A stretch of DNA of 64,000 bases from an uncultured Chlorobiaceae bacterium (lineage in GTDB: Bacteria; Bacteroidota; Chlorobiia; Chlorobiales; Chlorobiaceae), in the NCBI GenBank assembly GCA_903824045.1, contig CAIJVD010000020.1, positions 1 to 64,000 of the forward strand, read 5' to 3'. Below are positions 10,317-20,706 of the stretch, in pieces (the stretch's first letter is position 1; each line of letters opens with the position of its first letter). The notes beneath the pieces were generated by a model. That model was not told where the DNA came from. It made no database searches and saw nothing but the letters and a program-made list of their open reading frames with translations. The translations under genes were made by a program, and so were the position numbers.

Positions 10317-10979
10317 ATGGAATACCAGAACAATGATTTATCGGCCCTGAAGGAGCTCTGTGCCGCACATTCGCTCGAGCTTGAGCCTGTGATGCTCGAA
10401 CGGCTTGTCCGCTACGGTCGCCTTCTGGATGAGTGGAACCGGAAGATCAACCTGATCAGTCGCAAAGAGGATGCTCCGGTTATTATCAAGCATATCTTTC
10501 ATTCGCTCCTGATAGCGCTCTACCACAAGTTTGAGGAGGGGGAAAAAGTGCTTGATCTTGGAACCGGTGGGGGGCTTCCCGGCATCCCGCTTGCCATCGC
10601 ATTTCCCAAGGCACAATTTCTTCTGGTTGATGCAACCGGCAAAAAGATCACGGCTTGCCAAGCGATGATCAAGGAGCTTGGCATCACCAATGCCATTGCG
10701 ATGCATACGAGAGTCGAAGAGCTGAAAGGGGTAGTTTTCGATACGGTGCTGTCGCGGCAGGTGGCCCCGCTTGAGCAGCTCTGCGGCTATGCGTTCCGGC
10801 TGATCAAGCCGAAAGGAAGCCTGATCTGCCTGAAAGGGGGAAATCTGGAAAAAGAGGTGGCGGCAGCGGTTGAATCAAAGGGAGAACACGACAACTTTCC
10901 TGCAAGGGTGGAACTTCATCCCATAAGCGGAATGAGTTCATTTTTCTCTGAAAAGCAGATAGTCATTGCCTGCAGATAA
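10317..10979 (+). CDS. rsmG: 16S rRNA (guanine-527-N7)-methyltransferase
   Basis: 220 residues. It uses S-adenosylmethionine to methylate G527 of 16S rRNA. The family start ([16 protein letters not shown]) is present, followed by the SAM-binding motif [19 protein letters not shown] near residue 78 and [11 protein letters not shown] further on. A GGAGG sequence ends 14 bases before the ATG. It is divergent from the GDP-mannose pyrophosphorylase gene (171-base gap) and convergent with rplQ. Confidence 0.95.
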   Translation: MEYQNNDLSALKELCAAHSLELEPVMLERLVRYGRLLDEWNRKINLISRKEDAPVIIKHIFHSLLIALYHKFEEGEKVLDLGTGGGLPGIPLAIAFPKAQFLLVDATGKKITACQAMIKELGITNAIAMHTRVEELKGVVFDTVLSRQVAPLEQLCGYAFRLIKPKGSLICLKGGNLEKEVAAAVESKGEHDNFPARVELHPISGMSSFFSEKQIVIACR

Positions 10980-11038
10980 GAGTATCGTGCTGACAATGAC
11001 TATCAATAGTTTAACCAGAGGACTTGGGGAGTAAAGGC

Positions 11039-11527
11039 TTACTCCTCGGTGGCTACAGTCGGTGCTTCTGGAGCTGGAGCTGGAGCTGCAGGAGCCTCGG
11101 TTTTCTTAGATCCCCTGACTCGTTTTGAACGATCCTGCTTGGCTGCCTTCGGAGCTGACGGGTATGCCTCGACGTAGTCGACAAGCTCGATGATAGCCAT
11201 TTTGGCAGCATCGCCGAAACGCGGGGCAAGTTTTATGACTCTGGTGTACCCACCATTGCGATCCCCGACTTTTGCAACAATCTCTTCAAAAAGCATTCTG
11301 ATAACCTGCTTGTCGCGGATATCCTTGAAGATTTCACGCTGGGCGTGAACTGTGCCTTTGCGGGCTTTGGTGATGATCTTCTCGACGACCTTGCGGGTCT
11401 CCTTGGCCTTTGCCTCAGTTGTCTCTATGCGCTTGTACTGTAACAACTGGGTTGAGAGGTTGCAGAGCGTCGCCCTTCTGTGGGCAGCGGTTCTTCCGAG
11501 TTTTCTTGCCGGCTTAACTTTACGCAT
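11039..11527 (-). CDS. rplQ: 50S ribosomal protein L17
   Basis: 162 residues. The L17 core ([24 protein letters not shown], then ...[23 protein letters not shown]) is followed by a low-complexity tail of about 35 residues rich in Lys then Ala, Pro and Glu. The tail makes it longer than the roughly 127-residue E. coli protein. It is the last gene of the alpha operon, after rpoA. No obvious terminator hairpin follows before the convergent rsmG. Confidence 0.96.
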   Translation of the reverse strand: MRKVKPARKLGRTAAHRRATLCNLSTQLLQYKRIETTEAKAKETRKVVEKIITKARKGTVHAQREIFKDIRDKQVIRMLFEEIVAKVGDRNGGYTRVIKLAPRFGDAAKMAIIELVDYVEAYPSAPKAAKQDRSKRVRGSKKTEAPAAPAPAPEAPTVATEE

Positions 11528-11572
11528 GACTTGTATCTGATCTCAAAAATTCAAAAAAATGTCTTTTTATTC

Positions 11573-12556
11573 TCACTTCATCTGATACTTGGTAATATCC
11601 ATACCAAACTTCAGTTCAAACTTCTCGAGCTGCTCTTTAAGCTCAGTCAGCGACTTCTTGCCGAAATTCTTGTAGTTGAGCAGTTCATCCTCCTTGCGCG
11701 AAACAAGGTCACCGATGGTATCGATTTCGGCCAATCGCAGACAGTTATGCGAACGGACTGAAAGATCGAGATCTTCGATCTTTGTATGGAGCAGCCTGCG
11801 CATCGTCTCGAACTCGTCATCCTGCTGCTTGAACTCCTCTTCGGTAAACTCTTCCTGAGTCGGCGAGAAGTTGGCAAAGAAGACGACATGGTCCGTAATG
11901 ATCTTTCCTGCAAGGCTGATCGAATCGTCTGGTGTTACCGAACCGTCAGTTTCGACATCGAGAATCATCTTCTCGTAATCGGTGCGCTGTCCAACTCGGG
12001 TATTCTCCACCGTGAACTTGACGTTGCGGATCGGAGTATAGATTGCATCAATTGCGATATAGCCGATTGGCATCCCTTCCGGGCGGTTATCTTCTGCGGG
12101 AATGTAGCCGCGGCCTCTTCCAACATAGAGATCAATGTTCAGGGTAGCACCCGCGTTGATGGTTGCGATATGCATATCCTTGTTCAGCACCTCAAACTCC
12201 CCTTCCTGCGCAACAATATCTCCGGCGGTAAAATCCATCGGGCCGACAAGTGTAAGGGTGGTCTTGCAGTTCCTTTTACAGGTCGATTTGAAACGGACCT
12301 TCTTAAGGTTCAGGACAATTTCAGGCACATCCTCACGGACACCGTCAACAGCGGCAAACTCGTGAAACACGCCCTCTATTTTAAGTCCTGTTATTGCAGT
12401 TCCCGGAAGCGAAGCAAGCAGAACCCTTCTCATGACATTTCCAAGGGTCACACCGTAACCACGCTCGAGCGGCTGCGCGATGAACCTGCCGAAACTGTCG
12501 GTATGATTAGTTTCGTCAACTTCTATTTTTGCAGGCATCTGCATCTGGTATATCAT
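11573..12556 (-). CDS. rpoA: DNA-directed RNA polymerase alpha subunit
   Basis: 327 residues. The N-terminal assembly domain ([29 protein letters not shown]) is complete. A Glu-rich linker (about 235-255) leads to the C-terminal DNA/activator-binding domain ([24 protein letters not shown]...[14 protein letters not shown]). The family reads alpha-CTD contacts with UP elements and activators. It lies between rpsD and rplQ, the classical alpha operon order. Confidence 0.98.
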   Translation of the reverse strand: MIYQMQMPAKIEVDETNHTDSFGRFIAQPLERGYGVTLGNVMRRVLLASLPGTAITGLKIEGVFHEFAAVDGVREDVPEIVLNLKKVRFKSTCKRNCKTTLTLVGPMDFTAGDIVAQEGEFEVLNKDMHIATINAGATLNIDLYVGRGRGYIPAEDNRPEGMPIGYIAIDAIYTPIRNVKFTVENTRVGQRTDYEKMILDVETDGSVTPDDSISLAGKIITDHVVFFANFSPTQEEFTEEEFKQQDDEFETMRRLLHTKIEDLDLSVRSHNCLRLAEIDTIGDLVSRKEDELLNYKNFGKKSLTELKEQLEKFELKFGMDITKYQMK

Positions 12557-12584
12557 AGTCTTGATACCTTAGATTTCATTAAAA

Positions 12585-13196
12585 TCACTTCGAGTACAAC
12601 TCAACAACCAACTGTTCGTTAAACGGCTCCTGTACCTCAACACGCTGCGGCACACTCAGGAATACTGCCTTCTGAGTCGCCTTGTCAACCTGAATCCATG
12701 AGGGAATGCGGGATTCCGGGGCCTTGTTGAGCGAATCGGTAACTGCACCCATATTCTTGCTTCTCTGGCGGAACTCGATGGAGTCAGCAGGAGAGACGAG
12801 ATAGGACGGAATGTTAACCTTCTTTCCATTGACAAGAAGATGGCCGTGCGTCACAAGCTGGCGTGCACCGGCTCTCGACGGAGCGAAACCGCTGCGGAAA
12901 ACCACATTATCCAGACGCCTCTCAAGTAACTCGACGAGGTTGTCACCGGTAACTCCTCTCTGCGAAGCTGCCTTCTTGAAGTAGTTCCTGAACTGCTTCT
13001 CGAGGATCCCGTAGAGATATTTCATTTTCTGCTTCTCTTTCAACTGCAGCGCATATTCCGAAACCTTGCTCTTGCGAGACTGGCCATGCTGCCCCGGAGG
13101 GAACGGGCGTCTTTCAAGATATTTCTCGGCTTTCGGTGAAAGCGCTACGCCTAACCTGCGGGATACTTTTGTTATCGAGCCTCTGAATCTTGCCAT
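12585..13196 (-). CDS. rpsD: 30S ribosomal protein S4
   Basis: 203 residues. Primary 16S rRNA binder and, in many bacteria, the translational regulator of the alpha operon. The N-terminus ([20 protein letters not shown]) has no paired CxxC zinc motif, so it is the zinc-free form. The S4 RNA-binding domain spans about 92-155 ([27 protein letters not shown]). It lies between rpsK and rpoA. Confidence 0.98.
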   Translation of the reverse strand: MARFRGSITKVSRRLGVALSPKAEKYLERRPFPPGQHGQSRKSKVSEYALQLKEKQKMKYLYGILEKQFRNYFKKAASQRGVTGDNLVELLERRLDNVVFRSGFAPSRAGARQLVTHGHLLVNGKKVNIPSYLVSPADSIEFRQRSKNMGAVTDSLNKAPESRIPSWIQVDKATQKAVFLSVPQRVEVQEPFNEQLVVELYSK

Positions 13197-13233
13197 GTCA
13201 ATTGCTTCATTGAAATTCTATGTAATATAAAAA

Positions 13234-13617
13234 TCAGACCCTTCTGCGTTTCGGAGGCCTGCACCCGTTGTGCGGCAGCGGGGTGATATCCTTGATGGTG
13301 CGAACATCGAGTCCTGCGCCCTGCAGAGCCCTGATGGCTGCATCACGTCCTGCTCCGGGACCTTTGATAAAGACATCGACATGCCTCATTCCAAGGTCAT
13401 AGGCTTCCTTGGCTGCTGCCTCAGAGGTCACCTGGGATGCATAAGGGGTGTTCTTTTTAGAACCCTTGAATCCGTTTTTACCTGCGCTGGACCAGGAAAC
13501 CGTGTTACCCTGAACATCCGTAATAGTCACCATGATGTTGTTGAAGGAGGCCTTGATGTGGACCGCACCCTCAGGGGTAACCTTTACTTTCTTTTTCTTC
13601 CTGCTTATTGTAGCCAT
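13234..13617 (-). CDS. rpsK: 30S ribosomal protein S11
   Basis: 127 residues with the conserved [19 protein letters not shown] near the start, [17 protein letters not shown] in the middle and [17 protein letters not shown] at the end. It forms part of the mRNA exit platform of the 30S subunit. It sits 37 bases upstream of rpsD and 48 bases after rpsM. Confidence 0.98.
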   Translation of the reverse strand: MATISRKKKKVKVTPEGAVHIKASFNNIMVTITDVQGNTVSWSSAGKNGFKGSKKNTPYASQVTSEAAAKEAYDLGMRHVDVFIKGPGAGRDAAIRALQGAGLDVRTIKDITPLPHNGCRPPKRRRV

Positions 13618-13665
13618 GAACTTACACTCTTTAGTCTCGAAGATATTATTGCCTGAACACTACTA

Positions 13666-14043
13666 CTACTTCTTGGCCGCCTTCTTCTTGCCGGCGACAG
13701 TCTTCCGCTTGCCTTTTCTTGTTCTTGCATTGGTCGACGTTCTCTGACCGCGAACGGGAAGCGAACGGCGGTGACGCAGTCCCCTGTAGCAACCGATATC
13801 CATAAGGCGCTTGACGGCAAGCTGCTGCTCGCCTCGGGCCTGACCCTCAACCTTGTACCCCTCGGCAATAATCTCCCTGATCGCATGTGCTTCTTCATCA
13901 CTCAGTTCGGAGATCTTCCTGTCAGGTGCAATCCCGGCTTTCTTAAGAATGCTCTCGGCTGATGTCCTCCCAATACCATAAACATGCGTCAATGCGACAA
14001 CTGCATGCTTATTCAGTGGCAAATTTACCCCAGCTAACCTCAT
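13666..14043 (-). CDS. rpsM: 30S ribosomal protein S13
   Basis: 125 residues. It begins [25 protein letters not shown] and carries the basic C-terminal tail ([20 protein letters not shown]...) that reaches toward P-site tRNA. It is the first protein gene after rpmJ in the alpha-operon order rpsM-rpsK-rpsD-rpoA-rplQ. Confidence 0.98.
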   Translation of the reverse strand: MRLAGVNLPLNKHAVVALTHVYGIGRTSAESILKKAGIAPDRKISELSDEEAHAIREIIAEGYKVEGQARGEQQLAVKRLMDIGCYRGLRHRRSLPVRGQRTSTNARTRKGKRKTVAGKKKAAKK

Positions 14044-14077
14044 ATGCTCTTTAAAGTTCTATTGTTTTTTCTGAAGA

Positions 14078-14194
14078 TCAACCCTGACGCTGCTTATGGC
14101 TTGGATTCACTTTGCAAATCACAAATCGTTTCCCTTTGCGCTTGATAATGCGGCAGTGCTCACAACGCTTTTTAATAGAAGAATATACTTTCAT
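14078..14194 (-). CDS. rpmJ: 50S ribosomal protein L36
   Basis: A 38-residue gene read directly from the minus strand, ATG at 14194-14192 and TGA at 14080-14078. It starts [20 protein letters not shown] and ends [12 protein letters not shown]. Cys11, Cys14, Cys27 and His33 form the complete zinc ribbon, so this is the zinc-containing (C+) paralogue. It lies between infA and rpsM, its usual place. Confidence 0.97.
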
Positions 14195-14303
14195 AAGAAA
14201 CCCCACGTACAATAATTAAACCAACTATCCTGAAATCTGAAAAGGCATGTAATGTAAAAAATAAAGATCAAAGAAGCAAAACCAAGATCACATATTTCAA
14301 CAC

Positions 14304-14522
14304 TTATTTATACCTGTAAGTAATCCGTCCTTTGCTGATATCATAAGGAGATATCTGGACTTTCACCTTGTCTCCCGGCAGAATCCGGATGTAGTGCATA
14401 CGTATCTTGCCCGATACATGCGCCAGCACTTCAAGACTGTTTTCAAGCTTCACCTTGAACTGCGCATTCGGTAGGGCTTCCAGAATCACGCCCTCGATCT
14501 CAATTGCTTCTTCCTTGGCCAA
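14304..14522 (-). CDS. infA: Translation initiation factor IF-1
   Basis: 72 residues, the standard length. The single OB-fold domain shows the family signature ([19 protein letters not shown]...[24 protein letters not shown]). It binds the ribosomal A site during initiation. It is 39 bases after map; a 109-base AT-rich gap separates it from rpmJ. Confidence 0.98.
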   Translation of the reverse strand: MAKEEAIEIEGVILEALPNAQFKVKLENSLEVLAHVSGKIRMHYIRILPGDKVKVQISPYDISKGRITYRYK

Positions 14523-14561
14523 ATTGCTTGCTCCTTTATTCAGTGAAAATAGTGTTTGTCT

Positions 14562-15359
14562 TCAGTTCTCTTCTGCATGAAGCAGGGAACGGGTAAGAAC
14601 CTCCGCCTTTGCGGGCCTTACAACTATCGTATGTTCAAAATGCGCTGAAGGCTTTCCGTCCTCAGTTACTGCAACCCAGGCTCCACGCTTGCTTACTGCC
14701 CTGCGTGAGCGGCCGAGAGCGATCATTGGCTCAATGGCCAGGGTCATTCCCTCTCGAAGAACGACACCGGTTCCCTTTCGCCCGTAATTCGGCACCGGCG
14801 GGTCTTCATGCAGTTCGCTTCCAATGCCGTGACCGACCATATTTTCAATAACGCTGAACCGGAACGAACGGGCATGATCCTCAATGGCAGCCGATATGTC
14901 ATGCAGGCGGTTGCCTGCTACTGCCATGGCAATTCCCCTGTCGAGGCACTCCCTGGTGACATCAACAAGCTGCTGCACCTTTTCATCAATGGTGCCAAGC
15001 AGAAAGGTCCTTGCTGCGTCTCCATGATATCCACCCTTATACGCGCCCACATCCACAGAGACGATATCCCCTTCCGCGATCACCCTTTTTGCGCTCGGCA
15101 CACCGTGAACAACCTCTTCATTGATTGATACGCAGAGCGTGGCGGGATAGGGTGTCACGCCCGGATCGCCTTTCGGGGCGTAGTTGAGAAAACTCGGAAC
15201 GGCTTGATGGTCCCGGATAAACTCCTCGGCCAGCTGATCGAGCTGCTTGGTCGTCATACCGGACTTTATCTCTGTCTCAAGCATATCAAGCGTCATTGCA
15301 ACAATGGCGCCGGCCTCTCTCATCAGTTCGATTTCGCGTTGACTCTTTATCGTGATCAT
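14562..15359 (-). CDS. map: Methionine aminopeptidase, type I
   Basis: 265 residues. It removes the initiator methionine from nascent proteins. The five metal ligands can be placed: Asp in VSVDVGA, Asp in YHGDAART, His in GHGIGSELHE, Glu in LAIEPM and Glu in HFEHTIVV. It lacks the N-terminal extension of eukaryotic forms. It follows secY by 11 bases. The adk gene often found between secY and map is absent. Confidence 0.97.
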   Translation of the reverse strand: MITIKSQREIELMREAGAIVAMTLDMLETEIKSGMTTKQLDQLAEEFIRDHQAVPSFLNYAPKGDPGVTPYPATLCVSINEEVVHGVPSAKRVIAEGDIVSVDVGAYKGGYHGDAARTFLLGTIDEKVQQLVDVTRECLDRGIAMAVAGNRLHDISAAIEDHARSFRFSVIENMVGHGIGSELHEDPPVPNYGRKGTGVVLREGMTLAIEPMIALGRSRRAVSKRGAWVAVTEDGKPSAHFEHTIVVRPAKAEVLTRSLLHAEEN

Positions 15360-15370
15360 ATCTGCGTCTC

Positions 15371-16702
15371 CTACCTGACCTGACGGCCGCGACTCTTGCC
15401 GGACTTCATGAAGCCGTCATAGTGACGCATGAGCAGATGACTTTCAACCTGCTGAAGTGTGTCAAGGCCTACGCTGACGATGATGAGAAGGCTGGTTCCT
15501 CCAAAGAAGTGGGCAAAACCCTGGGTAACGTTGCCGAACTTTGTAAGGAAGGTCGGAAGAACAGCTATGATTGCAAGGGATATAGCACCCGGCAAAGTGA
15601 TTCTGGTCAGAATATTATCGATAAAATCAGCGGTGCTCTTGCCAGGACGGACACCTGGAATAAAGCCTCCCTGACGGCGCATGGTATCGGCAACCTCCTT
15701 CGGATTGAAGGCTATTGCGGTGTAGAAGTAGGTAAAGAAGACAATCATGGTTCCAAACATAAGGGCATACCACCATGAATCATAGGCAAACACTCCGGCC
15801 ATCGCCTGTATCACCTCATTATCCGGGAAAAAAGAGACGAAGGTACCGGGAATGAACATGATTGACTGCGCGAAAATGATCGGCATGACACCGGCAGTAT
15901 TAATCTTCATCGGAATGTACTGTGTGCTGCCACCGTATACCTTGCGACCGACAACGCGCTTTGCGTGCTGAACGGGAATCCTGCGGGTGCCGACGGTAAG
16001 AACGACCACGAAAGCCACGATCGCGGCCATCATCGCAATGATGAGTATCTCTATGATCCAGTTCTTGCTGCCGAGTGAAACCGAGCGGAACTCTGCAACC
16101 AGAGCCTGCGGGAAACGTGCGAGAATACCGATCATGATGATCAGCGATATGCCGTTACCAATGCCTCGCTCTGTAATTTTCTCACCGAGCCACATGACGA
16201 ATACTGTCGCTGAGGTCAAGAGAATAACAGCGGTCAGGGTAAAGAAGAAGCCCGGCTCGGGCACAACGATCCGGCCGAACGAAGAGGGGCTCGATAGACT
16301 CACGCTGACTCCCCAGGACTGCAGGGCTGCAATCACAACCGTTCCGTACCGTGTCATCTGGCTGATCTTCTGCCGACCGTCCTCGCCCTCTTTCTGGAGT
16401 TTCTGGAAGTAGGGGATGACTGCGCCAAGAAGCTGTACGATAATCGATGCCGAGATATAGGGCATGATGCCGAGCGAAAAAATGGAGGCTCTGGCAAAGG
16501 CACCGCCTACAAAGAGATCGAAAAGACCGAAAAGGTCGTTGGCGTGGGACGACGAAGCGCCTGACACTGCAGACGCATCGACACCAGGTATGGTGATATG
16601 TGAACCAAGCCTGTAGACAAACAGAAGGAGAAGCGTATAAAGAATCCGCTGACGGAGTTCAGGGATTTTATTGATGTTCCTTATACTTTCATTAAGCTTC
16701 AT
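15371..16702 (-). CDS. secY: Preprotein translocase subunit SecY
   Basis: 443 residues with about ten hydrophobic segments, forming the channel of the Sec translocon. Family landmarks include YRLGSHITIPGVD near the start, the plug-region GGAFARASIFSLGIMPYISASI, and GIGNGISLIIMIGI in the middle. The cytoplasmic loop contains AFNPKEVADTMRRQGGFIPG. It follows rplO by 18 bases in the spc operon. Confidence 0.98.
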   Translation of the reverse strand: MKLNESIRNINKIPELRQRILYTLLLLFVYRLGSHITIPGVDASAVSGASSSHANDLFGLFDLFVGGAFARASIFSLGIMPYISASIIVQLLGAVIPYFQKLQKEGEDGRQKISQMTRYGTVVIAALQSWGVSVSLSSPSSFGRIVVPEPGFFFTLTAVILLTSATVFVMWLGEKITERGIGNGISLIIMIGILARFPQALVAEFRSVSLGSKNWIIEILIIAMMAAIVAFVVVLTVGTRRIPVQHAKRVVGRKVYGGSTQYIPMKINTAGVMPIIFAQSIMFIPGTFVSFFPDNEVIQAMAGVFAYDSWWYALMFGTMIVFFTYFYTAIAFNPKEVADTMRRQGGFIPGVRPGKSTADFIDNILTRITLPGAISLAIIAVLPTFLTKFGNVTQGFAHFFGGTSLLIIVSVGLDTLQQVESHLLMRHYDGFMKSGKSRGRQVR

Positions 16703-16720
16703 GGTGGCCTTTTATCGGAT

Positions 16721-17278
16721 TCAGGGCTTGGTGGATTTCTTGACTCTCTTGACCAGCTTGGCTTTTGGCTTCAACAGGGCATCTTCGTAGGAGAGATCAG
16801 TGACCCTGACAGCCTCTTCAAGCGTACGGAAAGCCTTGATGGTTTTTCCACCAGCAGCAGCAATCTTCTCTTCCGCTGTTTTGCTGAACGCATGGGCGGT
16901 TATGGTAATCGCGCCGGTCAGCTCGCCGTTGCCGAGAACCTTGAAATATTCAGCATTACGTCCATGAAGGAGCGCCTTGAGCTCGAGTACTGAAATCTCG
17001 TTGCCGATCAGGCCGTCATCAATCCACTTCTGGAGCTGGGAGAGATTAACCGTATTGACAGGCTTTTTGTCTACAGGAGTGAAGCCGAATTTCGGTAGTC
17101 TCCGGTAAACCGGAATCTGTCCGCCTTCATTGATAGGCCTTTTATAGCCGCTTCTTGCCTGCTGACCCTTGTTGCCCTTGCCGGCGGTTGTACCGTTGCC
17201 GGAGCCCTGACCGCGGCCGACACGTTTTTTGTTTCTTACTGCGCCGCCTTTTGCTGGACGAAGTGAACTTAAATCCAT
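16721..17278 (-). CDS. rplO: 50S ribosomal protein L15
   Basis: 185 residues. The Gly/Lys-rich N-terminus (KRVGRGQGSGNGTTAGKGNKG) threads into 23S rRNA, and the C-terminal globular half is normal. It is longer than the E. coli protein (144) because of a Lys-rich tail (KPKAKLVKRVKKSTKP). It lies between rpmD and secY. Confidence 0.98.
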   Translation of the reverse strand: MDLSSLRPAKGGAVRNKKRVGRGQGSGNGTTAGKGNKGQQARSGYKRPINEGGQIPVYRRLPKFGFTPVDKKPVNTVNLSQLQKWIDDGLIGNEISVLELKALLHGRNAEYFKVLGNGELTGAITITAHAFSKTAEEKIAAAGGKTIKAFRTLEEAVRVTDLSYEDALLKPKAKLVKRVKKSTKP

Positions 17279-17311
17279 GGTTTCAATTCCCGACTTGCTA
17301 TTAGTAAAATC

Positions 17312-17497
17312 TTAGATTTCCTCAACTCTCACAAGATGCTGAACAACCCTGATCTGTCCTCTGGTGCATGGGTTGTCGCGCCTGTCAACGTGGTAGTTGG
17401 GTCTGCCGAGGCCTAGCGCCTGTATGGTAGCTTTCTGCTTTTTCGTGCCACCGATAATGCTGCGCACCTGGGTAATTCTCAACTTTTTTTCACTCAT
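17312..17497 (-). CDS. rpmD: 50S ribosomal protein L30
   Basis: 61 residues, the short bacterial form. It shows the family pattern LRITQVRSIIGGTKKQKATIQALGL with RIG-type end TRGQIRVVQHLVRVEEI. It lies 17 bases after rpsE and 33 bases before rplO. Confidence 0.97.
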   Translation of the reverse strand: MSEKKLRITQVRSIIGGTKKQKATIQALGLGRPNYHVDRRDNPCTRGQIRVVQHLVRVEEI

Positions 17498-17514
17498 GAT
17501 CGCACTTTTTCAAT

Positions 17515-18033
17515 TTAGCTTTCAAAAACTTCTGTCAGGCTTTTTGACCGCCTCAGACCGACGTCATAGGCGTCAGAAATGCTCTGCAATCCTTTAATGG
17601 CTGCCTTCACCACGTTGTGCGGATTGGAAGAACCGAGTGATTTGGTCAGGATGTCATGGATTCCGGCCATTTCAAGCACGGCCCTGACTGCGCCTCCGGC
17701 AATGAGACCGGTACCTGGTGTCGCCGGCTTCATAAGCACCTTGGCTGAACCGTATTTTGCAATAATCTGGTGCGGGATGGTGCCCTTGACGATCGGAACC
17801 TTGATGACGTTCTTCTTGCCGTCCTCTACGCCCTTTGCAATCGCATCCTGAACTTCGTTTGCTTTTCCAAGCCCGTAACCGACATGTCCTTCCTTATCGC
17901 CAACAACAACAATCGCGTTGAAACCGAAACGTTTTCCACCCTTGACAACCTTTGCAGTCCTGTTAATATGAACCAGCTTCTCTTTAAGATTTAACTCTCC
18001 GGGCCGGATACTTTTAGCAGATGTCTTCGCCAT
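17515..18033 (-). CDS. rpsE: 30S ribosomal protein S5
   Basis: 172 residues. The double-stranded RNA-binding N-terminal domain ([20 protein letters not shown]) and the C-terminal domain ([29 protein letters not shown]) are complete. The protein contributes to decoding accuracy and mRNA unwinding. It is 23 bases after rplR. Confidence 0.98.
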   Translation of the reverse strand: MAKTSAKSIRPGELNLKEKLVHINRTAKVVKGGKRFGFNAIVVVGDKEGHVGYGLGKANEVQDAIAKGVEDGKKNVIKVPIVKGTIPHQIIAKYGSAKVLMKPATPGTGLIAGGAVRAVLEMAGIHDILTKSLGSSNPHNVVKAAIKGLQSISDAYDVGLRRSKSLTEVFES

Positions 18034-18056
18034 TTACTTTCTCTTTGAAAAGTTTT

Positions 18057-18416
18057 TTAAAAAATCAGTCCTGCTTCTCTCGCACCATCAGCCAATGCCT
18101 TGACCCTGCCATGATAACGAAATCCATTCCTGTCAAACACTACATTTGTTATTCCAGCCTTGAGGGCCTGCTCGCCAAGCTGCTTGCCGACTATACGGCA
18201 CCGCTCGGACTTTGAGCCCTTAAGCTCCTTGTTCTCCTTGGACATCGTCGAAACGGCGATGATGGTCTTGCTGCTGACATCATCAATCAGCTGAGCATAG
18301 ATCTGGGAGAGGCTCCGGTAGACGCAAAGTCTCGGTTTTGCCTGATTACCCTGAACGCTGTCCCGGCTTCTGTCCTTGATTTTCTGCCTTCTGGAGGCTT
18401 TATCGATTTGACTCAT
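18057..18416 (-). CDS. rplR: 50S ribosomal protein L18
   Basis: 119 residues. This 5S rRNA-binding protein has the typical basic N-terminus, [18 protein letters not shown] and the ending [28 protein letters not shown]. It lies between rplF and rpsE. Confidence 0.98.
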   Translation of the reverse strand: MSQIDKASRRQKIKDRSRDSVQGNQAKPRLCVYRSLSQIYAQLIDDVSSKTIIAVSTMSKENKELKGSKSERCRIVGKQLGEQALKAGITNVVFDRNGFRYHGRVKALADGAREAGLIF

Positions 18417-18472
18417 TCTCTTGAACCGTTGTATATGTTATTGCCTGACTACTTGTACCTGTCATTCACTGC

Positions 18473-19012
18473 TTATTTACCGGCAGCCTTTCCTTCCTTG
18501 CGGCGGATGACCTCGCCTTCATACTTGATGCCCTTGCCGCGATATGGTTCAGGCTTCCTGAACGAACGAATTTTTGCCGCAACCTGGCCGACGAGAGCTT
18601 TGTCGATACCGGTAATAAGAACGGTTGTCTGGTCCGGGGTCTCTATCTTTACCTCGGCAGGTGGCTTGAAGTAGATCATGTGAGAATAACCGAGCGTGAG
18701 GGCAAGCAGATCGTTCTTCATCTCTGCGCGGTAGCCGACGCCGGCGATCTCAAGCTTTCTGGTGAAGCCGTTGGTGACGCCTTCGACCATATTGCTGATG
18801 AGCATGCGGTAGAGGCCGTGCTGCGCTTTTGCCTTCTTGCTGTCGTCGATACGCTGAACCGTCAGGACTCCGGCCTCCTGTGTAATGGAAACCTGATCGG
18901 TAAGCTGCTGCTCAAGTGTGCCTTTGGGTCCAGATACGCGAACGTTTGCTCCGTTGACCTCTATCTTCGCCTGATTGCTCAGGGGGATGGGCATTTTTCC
19001 TATTCTTGACAT
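18473..19012 (-). CDS. rplF: 50S ribosomal protein L6
   Basis: 179 residues. Two L6 domains: MSRIGKMPIPLSNQAKIEV begins the first, and the second ends with the signature PEPYRGKGIKYEGEVIRRKEGKAAGK. It binds near the sarcin-ricin loop. It lies between rpsH and rplR. Confidence 0.98.
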   Translation of the reverse strand: MSRIGKMPIPLSNQAKIEVNGANVRVSGPKGTLEQQLTDQVSITQEAGVLTVQRIDDSKKAKAQHGLYRMLISNMVEGVTNGFTRKLEIAGVGYRAEMKNDLLALTLGYSHMIYFKPPAEVKIETPDQTTVLITGIDKALVGQVAAKIRSFRKPEPYRGKGIKYEGEVIRRKEGKAAGK

Positions 19013-19040
19013 GGTATTCTAATGCTCTTAGTCTTGTGAA

Positions 19041-19436
19041 TTAATAGATACGGAACAAAATCTCGCCACCAACACCCTGTGCGCGGGCCTCCTTGTCGGT
19101 GATCACCCCTTTCGATGTAGAGATGATGTAGAGTCCCAGACCTCCGAGATACTTCTTGATATCCTTGCCGTCATAGACACGGCGACCAGGCTTGCTGACC
19201 CTCGTGATCTCCTTGATAGAGGGATCGCCCTGGGCCGTATACTTCAAGTCGACGCGAATGAAAGGGAATTTCTCGGTTGTGATGACCGTGAAGCTCTTGA
19301 TGTACCCTTTCTCCAGAAGCAATTGCGAGATATTCTCCCTGAGCTTCGAATACGGAATATCAGTCGTCTTGTTTTTGGCTCTTCCCGCGTTTCTGAGTCG
19401 GGTGATATAATCTGCAATAGAATCCGTTACAGGCAT
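19041..19436 (-). CDS. rpsH: 30S ribosomal protein S8
   Basis: 131 residues. Begins [22 protein letters not shown] and ends with the conserved [36 protein letters not shown]8 is a primary 16S binder and, in E. coli, the spc-operon repressor; no matching mRNA target was identified here. It lies between rpsN and rplF. Confidence 0.98.
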   Translation of the reverse strand: MPVTDSIADYITRLRNAGRAKNKTTDIPYSKLRENISQLLLEKGYIKSFTVITTEKFPFIRVDLKYTAQGDPSIKEITRVSKPGRRVYDGKDIKKYLGGLGLYIISTSKGVITDKEARAQGVGGEILFRIY

Positions 19437-19497
19437 AGCGAACGTTGGTTACTTTCAAAAATGAACAAATCTCTCTCTTGTTTACAGGCAGGCCAGT

Positions 19498-19767
19498 TTA
19501 CCAGCTTGCTTTCTTGACACCCGGAAGTTTTCCCTCAAGAGCAAACTTGCGGAACATATGACGGCAAAGGCCAAACTTCGCATAAACGCCTCTTCCACGA
19601 CCGGTAAGGACACAGCGGCTACGGACTCTGGTAGCTGAACTGTCGCGAGGCAGCTTGCGAAGTGCTTCGTAATCGCCAGCTTTGAGCAACTCCTCACGGA
19701 GGACTGCATACTTCTCTACAAGCCTCTTTCTTTTCTCGTTCCTTGCTATAACACTTTTCTTGGCCAT
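19498..19767 (-). CDS. rpsN: 30S ribosomal protein S14
   Basis: 89 residues, the long zinc-independent form: the two cysteines in [20 protein letters not shown] are single, not CxxC pairs. The ending [16 protein letters not shown] is diagnostic. It lies between rplE and rpsH. Confidence 0.98.
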   Translation of the reverse strand: MAKKSVIARNEKRKRLVEKYAVLREELLKAGDYEALRKLPRDSSATRVRSRCVLTGRGRGVYAKFGLCRHMFRKFALEGKLPGVKKASW

Positions 19768-19784
19768 CTTTCTCTCTGAATTAA

Positions 19785-20372
19785 TTAGTTGTTCTTCTTT
19801 TTGAATGGCATTCCAAGTTCCGCGAGAAGCACATAGGCCTCTTCGTCTGTGACGGCGGAGGTGACGAAACTGATATCCATACCCGATATTCTCGGTACTT
19901 TATCGATATCAATTTCCGGGAAAATGATCTGCTCACGTACACCGATCGTGTAGTTGCCACGCCCGTCAAAGCTGGTGTCGCTCAGACCGCGAAAATCACG
20001 GATCCTCGGAACAGCAAGGCTGACGAAACGATCGTAGAACTCATACATGGCCTTCCGGCGGAGCGTTACACGGCAGCCGATAGCCTGGCCTTCGCGCAGC
20101 TTGAAGTTCGATATCGCCTTTTTGGATTTGCGGATCTGGGGTTTCTGACCGGTAATCTGGCCAAGCTCCTGCATGGCGATCTCAAGAAGTTTAGGCTCGG
20201 CTGCTGCCTCGCCCACACCGATGTTGATGGAAATCTTCTTAAGTCTCGGCACCTTCATGACATTCTTGTACTCGAAGCGCTCGATCAGCTTCGGCATTAC
20301 CTTCTCCTTGTAGAAGGTCTCAAGTCTTGCAATTGATGCTGGTGCAGCTGTCGTCTCTGTTTTCTGGGCCAT
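19785..20372 (-). CDS. rplE: 50S ribosomal protein L5
   Basis: 195 residues, about 15 longer than in E. coli because of the N-terminal segment [15 protein letters not shown]. The core shows [20 protein letters not shown], the [23 protein letters not shown] region and FPEIDIDKV. It binds 5S rRNA and contacts the P-site tRNA. It follows rplX by 57 bases. Confidence 0.98.
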   Translation of the reverse strand: MAQKTETTAAPASIARLETFYKEKVMPKLIERFEYKNVMKVPRLKKISINIGVGEAAAEPKLLEIAMQELGQITGQKPQIRKSKKAISNFKLREGQAIGCRVTLRRKAMYEFYDRFVSLAVPRIRDFRGLSDTSFDGRGNYTIGVREQIIFPEIDIDKVPRISGMDISFVTSAVTDEEAYVLLAELGMPFKKKNN

Positions 20373-20429
20373 CTTCTCTTTATCTGTTTTCCAGGATGGT
20401 CTTGGTCATCCTGACTTTAATTGAAATAC

Positions 20430-20672
20430 TCAGCTTTTCTTGACATTCGAGGCATGAATCGGAAACTCGCGCTCTATGATCTGGCCCTGGGGGTTACCCT
20501 GGGTAGGACGCATGTGGCGCTTGCGGATATTGACACCTTCTACGATCACACGGGTTTTCAACGGGTATACTCTGAGGACTTTTCCGCTCTTTCCTTTATC
20601 ATTGCCGCTGATAACGACGACGTTGTCGTTCTTCTTGACATGCAGCTTAACCTTTTTGATACCTGTTTTCAT
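20430..20672 (-). CDS. rplX: 50S ribosomal protein L24
   Basis: 80 residues; the KOW motif reads [24 protein letters not shown]. It is shorter than the 104-residue E. coli form but ends normally for the phylum (IHASNVKKS). Upstream on the same strand lies a tRNA-Gly gene rather than rplN, so its mRNA 5' end is probably created by tRNA processing. Confidence 0.96.
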   Translation of the reverse strand: MKTGIKKVKLHVKKNDNVVVISGNDKGKSGKVLRVYPLKTRVIVEGVNIRKRHMRPTQGNPQGQIIEREFPIHASNVKKS

Positions 20673-20706
20673 TTTTCACTTATATGATAGTATTCATAAA
20701 ATCCTG

